From positions 1 to 7,444 of the forward strand of contig JBBIRA010000069.1 of the NCBI GenBank assembly GCA_037442005.1: 7,444 bases of DNA. The letters are read 5' to 3'. The translations under genes were made by a program, and so were the position numbers. The DNA is from Leptospirillum sp037442005. GTDB taxonomy: Bacteria; Nitrospirota; Leptospirillia; Leptospirillales; Leptospirillaceae. The notes under the pieces are model-generated. The model was not told where the DNA came from. It did not search any database and saw only the letters and a program-made list of their open reading frames with translations. This document shows, piece after piece, positions 1 through 5,714 of this stretch (the first letter of the stretch is position 1; each line of letters starts with the position of its first letter).

Positions 1-21
1 CTCCTTCCCCTACGAAAAAGT

Positions 22-47
22 GTAACCGTTCGTTAAAGCCTTGAGAG
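22..47 (+). repeat. Left terminal inverted repeat of the IS66-type element
   Basis: This 26-bp stretch begins GTAACCGTTCG and ends CCTTGAGAG. It is an exact reverse complement of 2667-2692. The GTAA tip fits the IS66 family and marks the outer left boundary of the element. Confidence 0.93.
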
Positions 48-109
48 AATGTGCCTTTGACCCTCGGTTGATTTTTTTGAGGGAGGGGCTGGACTCTTAG
101 AACGGGAAA

Positions 110-118
110 TGCTATACA
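110..118 (+). promoter_or_regulatory. Possible extended -10 promoter for the IS66 transposase
   Basis: TGCTATACA at 110-118 is an extended -10-like element. A weak -35-like TGGACT lies at 90-95 with a 17-bp spacer. Transcription would start at about 125, on the ATG of the transposase, so the message would be leaderless or nearly so. No good Shine-Dalgarno sequence stands at the usual distance, which is consistent. This is judged by eye and is weak. Confidence 0.25.
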
Positions 119-124
119 AGAGAC

Positions 125-1777
125 ATGAGCACTCCCGTTCTTTTGCCCCCCTCCGACTCTTTTATTCCCGACGCCGTTGCGGATGTTGCGATCGTTCCGT
201 CCAACCCCTGCCTGTCCTGCCCTCAGAATCCTTATGCCAGCGGCAACGGTCATTTATCCCATCCTCCGGAGGCCGGGTCGCCTCCCGGGTGGTGGAGCTG
301 GACCCAGAAACAGTCCCGGGAGACCAACCAGGCGCTTACGGAAAAGGTGGCGGCACTCGAGGCCGAGAACCGGGCCCTGAAACAACAGCTCTACGGACGC
401 AAGTCCGAACGGAGCAAAACAGGGAACACCGTTGGAGCCGTCCCGACAGAGGCCGGGCCGCCCCGGTCCAAGGGGCAGCAGCCCGGACGAAAAAGTTCCG
501 GCCGGACGCTCCATTCGACCCTTCCCGCCACACTCGAAACCCACGACCTTCCTCCGGACCAAAAGTGCTGTCCGGAGTGCCGCAAGCCTTTTGCCGCCTA
601 TGGGTCTCCCGAGACCTCCGAGATCCTCGAGGTCTGCGTGCGGGCGTACCGACGGGTCATCCGGCGGCCCCGCTATCGGAAGACCTGCTCCTGTTCCGGG
701 GTCCCGAGTCCCGTTCTGGCTCCGCCCGCTCCGCGCCTCGTTCCCCGGGGCAAGCTCGGAGTCTCGGTCTGGGTCGGGGTCACGGTCGACAAGTTCGCCT
801 TCCATCGCCCCACGGCCCGGCTTCTTTCCGACTGGCGACTCCTGGGCTTCCCCCTGTCCCAGGGAACGGTCACCGACGGCCTGCGCCGACTGGCTCCGTT
901 TTTCAAACCTCTCTACCAGGCTGTCGTTTCCCGGAGCCGGACCGCTTCCCTCTCCCAGTCCGACGAAACGCGCTACCTCGTCTTCGAAGCGGCCGGGAAC
1001 AAGGCGAACAGCAAGTGGTGGCTGTGGATCCTCCTGACCTCCGATGCGATCGTCTATGTCGTCGACCCCACCCGATCGGCCACGGTCCCGCTCGCGCATT
1101 TCTCCGGACGCTCCGGAATCCTGGTCGTCGACCGCTACTCGTCCTATAAGGCGATGGCCCGCAAGATCCCCGGAATGGTCCTGGCCTTCTGCTGGGCCCA
1201 TGTCCGTCGCGACTTCCTCGCCGCCCTCACCAAACGCCCCGACCAGCAAGCCTGGAGCAGCTCCTGGCTGGACAGCATCGGCACCCTCTATCGCCTTGCC
1301 CAAGATCCGAAGGACCGGGAGGAAAACCATGGTCCGATCCGGGACCATCTCGCCCTCATGCGCGCCCGGGCCGAAAAGGAACGGAACGACGTCAGCCTCC
1401 CGGCAGAATGCAGAAAGCCGGCGGCCAGCCTCCTCGCCCACTGGGACGGCCTGACTGTTTTTGTGGACCATCCCGAGGTGCCCCTGGACAACAACGCCTC
1501 GGAACGGGGGCTCCGGGGCCCGGTGATCGGGCGCAAGAACTTCTGGGGGTTCGGAAAACAGTGGAGCGCCGAACTCTCCGTCCTCCTTTACACCCTCTTC
1601 GCCACCTGGACTCTGCACGGTCTCAATCTCCGGACCGTCCTCTCCGACTACCTCTCGGTCTGCGCCCGACGGGGAGCCGCCCCCGACGACCTCCGCCCCT
1701 GGCTCCCCTGGGAGATGTCCAAAGACCGGAAGGAGGACCTCTCCCGTCCCGCTCCCGACAAGGCGAACTCCGGATGA
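125..1777 (+). CDS. tnpC: IS66 family transposase (TnpC type)
   Basis: This 550-residue DDE transposase catalyses movement of the surrounding element. An N-terminal coiled-coil/leucine-zipper segment (about residues 66-92, with EKVAALEAENRALKQQLYG) is typical of IS66 proteins. It is followed by a basic, Ser/Gly-rich linker and a zinc-finger region with cysteines 148, 149, 152, 188 and 190. The catalytic core shows D280 in SDETRYLV, D336 in VVDRYSSYK, and E460 in DNNASERGLRGPVIGRKNF; the last is a strong IS66 signature. Length is normal for the family (about 500-550). ATG 125 is the first in-frame start and lies just inside the left end; the N-terminal 60 residues are not conserved-looking, so a later start is possible. 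Its stop codon overlaps the start of the next gene as ATGA, suggesting translational coupling. All key residues are present and the gene appears functional. Confidence 0.93.
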   Translation: MSTPVLLPPSDSFIPDAVADVAIVPSNPCLSCPQNPYASGNGHLSHPPEAGSPPGWWSWTQKQSRETNQALTEKVAALEAENRALKQQLYGRKSERSKTGNTVGAVPTEAGPPRSKGQQPGRKSSGRTLHSTLPATLETHDLPPDQKCCPECRKPFAAYGSPETSEILEVCVRAYRRVIRRPRYRKTCSCSGVPSPVLAPPAPRLVPRGKLGVSVWVGVTVDKFAFHRPTARLLSDWRLLGFPLSQGTVTDGLRRLAPFFKPLYQAVVSRSRTASLSQSDETRYLVFEAAGNKANSKWWLWILLTSDAIVYVVDPTRSATVPLAHFSGRSGILVVDRYSSYKAMARKIPGMVLAFCWAHVRRDFLAALTKRPDQQAWSSSWLDSIGTLYRLAQDPKDREENHGPIRDHLALMRARAEKERNDVSLPAECRKPAASLLAHWDGLTVFVDHPEVPLDNNASERGLRGPVIGRKNFWGFGKQWSAELSVLLYTLFATWTLHGLNLRTVLSDYLSVCARRGAAPDDLRPWLPWEMSKDRKEDLSRPAPDKANSG

Positions 1778-2652
1778 CCCGGATCTACTCGGGACGCCCT
1801 TTTTCGGAGCCGGAACTGGAACAGATCCGGCAATGGATCCGGGAGGAGCCGACACTCCACCGGACGGGTCTCTCCTTCCGGATCTGCCGCGCCTTCGGAT
1901 GGACGAAGCCCAACGGCACTCCCAAGGACATGAGCTGCCGCGCGGCCCTTCTCCGCATGGAGGCCGACGGTCTCCTTTCCCTGCCTCCCGCCCAGAAAAG
2001 GGGGGGCTCCCGCGGGGCAACCCGTCCCTGGCGGATCCGGTATCCCGAGCTTGTCCAGCCCCGGGCGCAAGACACAAGACCGGCCGGGGACTGGCCCGGC
2101 CTGCTCCTCCGTCCCGTCTCGAAAGGCTTCGAGTCTGAACTCTGGAACGATCTTGTCCACACCTGGCACTACCTCGGCCACAAGACCCTTCCGGGGGCCC
2201 AGATCCGCTACATCGCCTGGTCGGGGGAGATCCCCCTGGCCTGTCTGGGCTTCGGTGCCGCCGCCTGGAAAACCGCTCCCAGGGACACCTTTATCGGCTG
2301 GTCACAAGAACAGCGGAAGAAGAATCTCCCTCTTGTCGTCAACAACGCCCGCTTCCTCGTCCTTCCCTGGATCCAGTCGAAGAATCTCGCCTCCATGCTC
2401 CTTGGCATGGCGGCAAGACGCCTTCCCGACGACTGGCAGGATCGCTACCACTACGCCCCCGTCCTGATCGAAACCTTTGTCGAGTGCGACCGCTTCCGGG
2501 GAACCTGCTACAGAGCCGCCAACTGGTGCTCCGTCGGATTGACCAAAGGCCGGGGAAAGAAGGATGTCTTCAAAAAATACGCTCTTCCCGTCAAGGAAGT
2601 CCTCCTCTACCCTCTCCGGAAAGACTTCCGTCAGATCCTTTCTTTCACATAA
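1774..2652 (+). CDS. DUF4338 (DruA-like) protein carried by the IS66 element
   Basis: The 292-residue protein belongs to the DUF4338 family, known as DruA in Druantia anti-phage systems and also as a frequent passenger of transposons. The N-terminal part (about 1-70) has the usual small helical segment, with LSFRICRAFGW and a CRAALLRMEADGLLSLP tail. The core shows the family motifs HYLGHKTLPGAQIRYIAW (132-149), GAAAWKTAPRDTFIGW (161-176), NNARFLVLPW (190-199), ETFVECDRFRGTCYRAANW (233-251) and KEVLLYPL (274-281). ATG 1774 overlaps the transposase stop (1775-1777), which fixes this start and implies coupled expression; a longer reading frame upstream is only a shadow of tnpC. No other Druantia component (large helicase DruE, DruB-D) is nearby, so a role in transposition or in protecting the element is more likely than stand-alone defence. 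That role is inference; biochemical function in this setting is unknown to me. Confidence 0.88.
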   Translation: MTRIYSGRPFSEPELEQIRQWIREEPTLHRTGLSFRICRAFGWTKPNGTPKDMSCRAALLRMEADGLLSLPPAQKRGGSRGATRPWRIRYPELVQPRAQDTRPAGDWPGLLLRPVSKGFESELWNDLVHTWHYLGHKTLPGAQIRYIAWSGEIPLACLGFGAAAWKTAPRDTFIGWSQEQRKKNLPLVVNNARFLVLPWIQSKNLASMLLGMAARRLPDDWQDRYHYAPVLIETFVECDRFRGTCYRAANWCSVGLTKGRGKKDVFKKYALPVKEVLLYPLRKDFRQILSFT

Positions 2653-2666
2653 TCCGTTCAGACGGC

Positions 2667-2692
2667 CTCTCAAGGCTTTAACGAACGGTTAC
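2667..2692 (-). repeat. Right terminal inverted repeat of the IS66-type element
   Basis: This is an exact 26-bp inverted copy of 22-47, ending in GTTAC at 2688-2692. It lies 14 bp beyond the stop of the DUF4338 gene and closes the element. Confidence 0.93.
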
Positions 2693-2935
2693 CCATTCAT
2701 CTTCCGCCGCGACCGACTCCCCGCCCAAAGGTTTAAGTAGTAGCTTTCCCGGCTTTCGGGTAGGACCTTCTTTCTTGGCTTTTCTGAACCCTCCGCTTCC
2801 CTTGACAATATGCTGATCAAAATATTCCGGCCTTTCTCTCCCTTCCAGCAGGCCTTTGATGGTGAGGATCTGGATCTTGGGATATTTCATGGCTCCCACT
2901 TCGTGAAAGCCAGCGGAGGATGCTTCCTTCAGCAT
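2678..2935 (-). pseudogene. C-terminal remnant of a site-specific DNA-methyltransferase gene
   Basis: Read on the minus strand, the 85-residue frame contains LKEASSAGFHEVGAMKYPKIQILTI, GLLEGRERPEYFD and GFRKAKKE in that order. From memory this matches the C-terminal tail of adenine-type site-specific DNA-methyltransferases (EAAxAGFY...YPKIQILTIxxLLxG...YPD...FKKAK). The catalytic DPPY and SAM-binding motifs are missing, so this is a fragment. Its 3' end runs into the right end of the IS66 element, and the final residues and stop are IS-derived, so insertion probably truncated it. On the same strand just upstream (about 2938-3036), a different frame stays open with FEEIYKTVIGLKAL, which hints that the remnant continues across a frameshift near 2938. 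The identification rests on motif memory only. Confidence 0.5.
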
Positions 2936-2986
2936 AGGGCCTTGAGCCCGATGACGGTCTTGTAAATTTCTTCGAAAACCCCGTCA

Positions 2987-3006
2987 ACCTGTCCAAATGG
3001 ACAGTA
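2987..3006. promoter_or_regulatory. Lux-box-like palindrome upstream of the ars-like operon
   Basis: The 20-bp site ACCTGTCCAAATGGACAGTA contains a perfect 6-bp inverted repeat, CTGTCC/GGACAG (2989-2994 and 2999-3004), around AAAT. Classical lux boxes have the form ACCTGT-N8-ACAGGT. This site matches the left arm fully and ACAG of the right arm, with the correct N8 spacing. Its centre (2996.5) lies about 43 bp before the start point predicted from the extended -10 at 3025-3033, the usual place for LuxR activation. A LuxR-type regulator with an AHL-type HTH is encoded at 6284-7024. The alternative is an ArsR- or MerR-type operator, or a chance palindrome inside the old methyltransferase fragment. 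Confidence 0.5.
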
Positions 3007-3024
3007 CACTTCACATTGAATTCT

Positions 3025-3036
3025 TGGTAGTAATAA
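3025..3036 (+). promoter_or_regulatory. Probable extended -10 promoter element of the ars-like operon
   Basis: TGGTAGTAA at 3025-3033 fits an extended -10 (TGN followed by TAGTAA), and an overlapping TAATAA lies at 3031-3036. No recognisable -35 hexamer is present, as expected at a promoter that needs an activator. Transcription would start near 3040, giving a leader of about 48 nt before the start codon chosen at 3088. The lux-box-like palindrome then sits at about -43. Confidence 0.4.
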
Positions 3037-3087
3037 ATGAGCAACCCTATCACGGAAAACTTTTATCGTCAGAGCGCGGAGGAAGGC

Positions 3088-4284
3088 ATGAAATTATCAA
3101 AGGAAAGCTGTTGTGCATCTTCGACCCATGTCAGTGCTGTTGAATTTTCATCCAACACCCGTCCACACATTAGTATCAATGTTCCCAATTTATCGATTGT
3201 ACGCCATTTTTACAATGCTCTTTTTGGAGAAGAACCTGTTAAGGAAATGAACGATTACATCAAATGGGAACTTGATAACCCTCCACTAAACTTCACACTC
3301 AACCAGCATCCACCAGAATTGATGAGCAAGGAAACTTTAGGGATTGAATTGGGTTCTATAAAAGATATTGAGTCAATTTTCCAACGGTTGGGTAAAACTG
3401 ATTTCATGCCAAACTCATCAGAAAGCTTAACCGTAGATGATCCATTTGGTAATCATTGGGAGTTCAAGATCCGTGATTCGAAGATCTCTTTATCCGAGAA
3501 AAATGACCTTCCTGATGTCACTCTATGGGAATTTGCCTGGGATTCGACCAATCCGGTCCCCGACAAGAATGTCCTGATCAGGTTGAACGTGGCCGACTTG
3601 GCCGAATCGATCCTTTTTTACCGTCATTTCCTTGATGCCGAACCGAAGTGGCAAGACGAAGAACGGGGTGTATTTGCAGACAAAGATCCGGCAATCAGGT
3701 TGGAATTGATCAAGAATCCCAATCCTAAGCCCTGTTCTGGACATTATGGTTTTCAGATGAAGAATACCTATTGGGTTGAAGAAGTTCATCGTCGTCTTGC
3801 GGATCAAGGTTTCAAGCTGACAAGCGAGAAGAGCGTGGCTTGCTGCTATGCCGTTCAGACAAAGATATGGGTCGCCGATCCAGATGGCAACCGATGGGAA
3901 TTTTTTGTCACAACCGGATCAGACGCTGATGAGGGATGTGGTCCGGACTGTATCTGCCACAAATCATTGGAACGTACATTGCTTTCTAACAGAAAAGAGG
4001 ATGCGATGAGCAACAAATTACAAGAAATGAGTACTGTCATCCAAAAAAAACAAGGAGTTGAGGTTCGTGTTCAAGGCGACGTAGAAAAAGGCAAAATAGA
4101 AGAAATGGTGGAAAAGTGCTCCACTGGGACCCAATCTTGTTGCGATCCTGATTTTTTCTCTAAAGTGAACTCCATCAAGGTATCAGGACAAGATGGTGAT
4201 GTTTCTATTCATGTGAGTGGGAACGAAGTGACGAAGGAAATGATTGAGGCTAACCTTCGAAATTGTGATTGTTATCAACCATAG
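3088..4284 (+). CDS. Tandem ArsI/CadI-like VOC (glyoxalase-fold) protein with Cys-rich C-terminal domain
   Basis: Residue numbers count from an alternative ATG at 3037 (415 residues). I prefer M18 (3088, 398 residues), because GGAGGAAGG ends 1 nt before it whereas 3037 has no clear ribosome site. VOC domain 1 (about 42-146) reads PHISINVPNLSIVRHFYNALFGEEP, very like ArsI/CadI. VOC domain 2 (about 178-292) carries the ArsI-type thiol pair C269-C270 in ACCYAVQTKIWVADPDG, then CGPDCIC (301-307). A third module (about 324-415) with CSTGTQSCC and a CDC end is unknown to me. ArsI is a single VOC domain that cleaves C-As bonds using Fe(II), two His and one Glu. Here domain 1 keeps H44 and E142 but lacks the second His, and domain 2 keeps H236 and E288 but lacks the first. 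Function is therefore either altered lyase activity or arsenical binding. It is followed after 39 nt by the methyltransferase gene. Confidence 0.8.
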   Translation: MKLSKESCCASSTHVSAVEFSSNTRPHISINVPNLSIVRHFYNALFGEEPVKEMNDYIKWELDNPPLNFTLNQHPPELMSKETLGIELGSIKDIESIFQRLGKTDFMPNSSESLTVDDPFGNHWEFKIRDSKISLSEKNDLPDVTLWEFAWDSTNPVPDKNVLIRLNVADLAESILFYRHFLDAEPKWQDEERGVFADKDPAIRLELIKNPNPKPCSGHYGFQMKNTYWVEEVHRRLADQGFKLTSEKSVACCYAVQTKIWVADPDGNRWEFFVTTGSDADEGCGPDCICHKSLERTLLSNRKEDAMSNKLQEMSTVIQKKQGVEVRVQGDVEKGKIEEMVEKCSTGTQSCCDPDFFSKVNSIKVSGQDGDVSIHVSGNEVTKEMIEANLRNCDCYQP

Positions 4285-4323
4285 CACAAAAGGGCAAAGG
4301 CATAGGAAAAAAGGAGGAGAAGA

Positions 4324-5262
4324 GTGGATATCCGATCTGTTGTCCGTGACAAATATTCCAGTGCAGCTACAATTTCTCAATCTGATCTGTGTTGCCCCAA
4401 AGATTATCCGAATGATATGATCAGCCACATTCCTCGGGAATTATTCGATTTTAACTATGGTTGCGGAAGTCCAGTCACAAAGGCGAGGATCAATTCGGGT
4501 GAACATATCGTTGATTTAGGTTCTGGTGTTGGGATTGACTGCTTTGTTGCTGCTAAAATCGTCGGACCCAAAGGTAAGGTTACAGGTGTGGACATGACCG
4601 ATGAAATGGTGAACAAAGCTAGGAGTTATCAAGAAGCTGTGTGTACAAGCCTTGGTTATTGGAACATCGAATTCGTCAATGGACATATTGAGCAAATTCC
4701 CTTACCCGATGCATCGGCTGACGTGATAATTTCAAACTGCGTTCTGAACTTGTCGGACAACAAGGAAGCGGTATTTCAAGAAATCATAAGAGTTCTCAAA
4801 TCTGGTGGTCGTACAGTGATCTCAGATATTGTTTCCGACCGTGAAATCTTAGAAAATGATCGTAACAACAGGGATTTATGGGGTGGTTGTTATGGAGGTG
4901 TCTTATCTTTGCGCAATTTTATTGAATCGTTCCTTAAGACAGGTTTCTCTGGTATTACCCAAATATCCGAGTCTCCATGGAAGGTAGTCGCTGGATACCG
5001 ATTCTCCTCAATTACGATTACTGCCTATAAGTTGGCGAAAGGTGATTTATGCAACTATCTCGGTCAGAAGGCGGTCTATCTCGGGCCTTATGCACAGGTG
5101 GTGGATGATTCAGGACACATTTTTCCACGATTTAAACCTGTTACAATATGTACCGATACCGCCATAAATTTAAAAAAGTCTCCTTATGCTGAAAATTTTC
5201 TTGTAACTGGCCCTTCCAATAATATAGTCTCATTGCCAACAAGCTGTTGCGATTCCATGTAG
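4324..5262 (+). CDS. arsM: ArsM-like SAM-dependent arsenite methyltransferase
   Basis: The 312-residue protein is a class I SAM methyltransferase of the ArsM group, which transfers methyl groups to trivalent arsenic held by cysteine thiols. SAM motif I is VDLGSGVGID (63-72), followed by GVDMTDEM (88-95). All four cysteine positions of arsenite methyltransferases appear: C23-C24 in DLCCP, C47 in YGCG, C139 in SNCVLNL and C189 in WGGCYGG. The variant LCCPKDY head and the region after residue 230, with YLGPYAQVVDDSGH, resemble a lesser-studied ArsM-like branch found near arsenic-metabolism genes. The tail ends in SCCDSM, adding another thiol pair. The start is GTG 4324, preceded by AAGGAGG (4311-4317) at a 6-nt spacing. 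It lies 39 nt after the VOC gene with no terminator between, so the two form an operon. Substrate and exact product are inferred from the family. Confidence 0.82.
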   Translation: MDIRSVVRDKYSSAATISQSDLCCPKDYPNDMISHIPRELFDFNYGCGSPVTKARINSGEHIVDLGSGVGIDCFVAAKIVGPKGKVTGVDMTDEMVNKARSYQEAVCTSLGYWNIEFVNGHIEQIPLPDASADVIISNCVLNLSDNKEAVFQEIIRVLKSGGRTVISDIVSDREILENDRNNRDLWGGCYGGVLSLRNFIESFLKTGFSGITQISESPWKVVAGYRFSSITITAYKLAKGDLCNYLGQKAVYLGPYAQVVDDSGHIFPRFKPVTICTDTAINLKKSPYAENFLVTGPSNNIVSLPTSCCDSM

Positions 5263-5279
5263 AAGCGTGGCTAAAGCAG

Positions 5280-5301
5280 ACCGGCTAAAGCCGGTGGTTT
5301 T
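5280..5301 (+). terminator. Hairpin and T-run after the ars-like operon
   Basis: ACCGGC (5280-5285), loop TAAA and GCCGGT (5290-5295) form a 6-bp GC-rich stem 17 nt after the methyltransferase stop. The tail GGTTTT is a short, imperfect T-run, so an intrinsic terminator is plausible but not strong. Similar ACCGGCTAAAGCCGGT hairpins occur at right ends of IS200/IS605-type elements, an alternative reading. No TnpA or TnpB gene is seen nearby. Confidence 0.45.
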
Positions 5302-5500
5302 AACCTTGTGATGGAAAAATAAATGGGGCTATTTTCAGGAGTGAAATGGTGGCAATCTCCACTCCCGTTTCCCTAGTTTCCTGATGGAAGTCGACTATTC
5401 GAAGCAGGACGGAGAGGGCGAAGGAGTTGCCAAAAAGTCCTGACCTATCTCCAATGGACCTTTTTTAGCACCGGGATCTTCAAATCCCAACGCTGGAGAG

Positions 5501-5698
5501 ATGGTCCATGCAATGATATGTGCCATCCTTCCAGCGATGACTCTTTTCTCCAAGATGAGCCGGACATTTCTCCGTCAGATCCGCGTTTCATCGTTGGCGG
5601 AACTTAAAGAACGCATCCTGAAAGGCGTTTCCGAGATCAATGCTCATCCTGTGGTCCACCGGTGGCGCAAATTCGACTTCGAGGACAAGATGGCATGA
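5501..5698 (+). pseudogene. IS630-type transposase, C-terminal remnant
   Basis: The segment encodes about 50 recognisable residues, LFSKMSRTFLRQIRVSSLAE followed by LKERILKGVSEINAHPVVHRW. This matches the tail of IS630-family transposases, where the last catalytic acidic residue precedes FFSKM(S/A)R...LR and the protein ends a few residues after the P-V-x-x-W segment. The similarity starts near 5540. The expected preceding block (SWLNxVE and the upstream DDE residues) is absent: the nearby frames are unrelated or stopped, with TGA at 5441. This is therefore a 5'-truncated, inactive fragment. The ATG at 5501 is only the first in-frame Met and is probably not a real start. The stretch 5302-5500 before it shows no gene I can support. 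Confidence 0.65.
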
Positions 5699-5714
5699 AT
5701 AGGTTCATTAAATT

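Larger units (their letters stand above)
22..2692 (+). mobile_element. Complete IS66-type insertion element carrying tnpC and a DUF4338/DruA-like gene
   Basis: The element is 2671 bp and is bounded by perfect 26-bp inverted repeats at 22-47 and 2667-2692. Both outer ends read GTAA going inward, the usual IS66-family tip. Inside are two co-directional genes: an IS66 transposase (TnpC type) and a DUF4338 gene that overlaps it by 4 nt. The small tnpA and tnpB genes of classical three-gene IS66 elements are absent, so it resembles the tnpC-only subgroup plus one passenger. IS66 elements normally leave an 8-bp target duplication. Here the flanks (GAAAAAGT at 14-21, CCATTCAT at 2693-2700) do not match, which suggests recombination after insertion or an unduplicated event. 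Both genes are open and the ends are perfect, so the copy looks young and potentially mobile. Its base composition is clearly richer in GC than the ars-like genes to its right. Confidence 0.92.

Noticed and set aside
109..1149. 346-codon plus-strand frame starting 16 bp before the transposase
   Set aside because: It is Arg/Pro/Ser-rich with no domain and out of frame with the clear IS66 motifs; a composition artefact.
1408..1773. 122-codon upstream extension of the DUF4338 frame
   Set aside because: It overlaps the essential C-terminal part of the transposase. The ATGA overlap at 1774 gives the natural start, and family similarity begins after it.
254..2077. Long minus-strand open frame (607 codons) across the IS66 element
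   Set aside because: It is a GC-rich shadow antisense to the transposase. It has no recognisable motifs and is dominated by Gly, Arg and Pro from the complementary codons.
1774..2652. Complete Druantia defence system
   Set aside because: Only the DruA-like gene is present. No DruE helicase or other component lies in the window, and the gene sits inside transposon ends.
2803..2831. TTGACA as a -35 box for the ars-like operon
   Set aside because: No -10 stands at a suitable spacing. It lies within the methyltransferase remnant and over 200 bp from the operon start.
5338..5365. Inverted repeat GGAGTG/CACTCC
   Set aside because: The arms are only 6 bp with a 16-nt loop and no T-run; too weak to call. 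The surrounding ATGGTGGCAATCTCC slightly resembles the 22-bp repeats but does not align in register.
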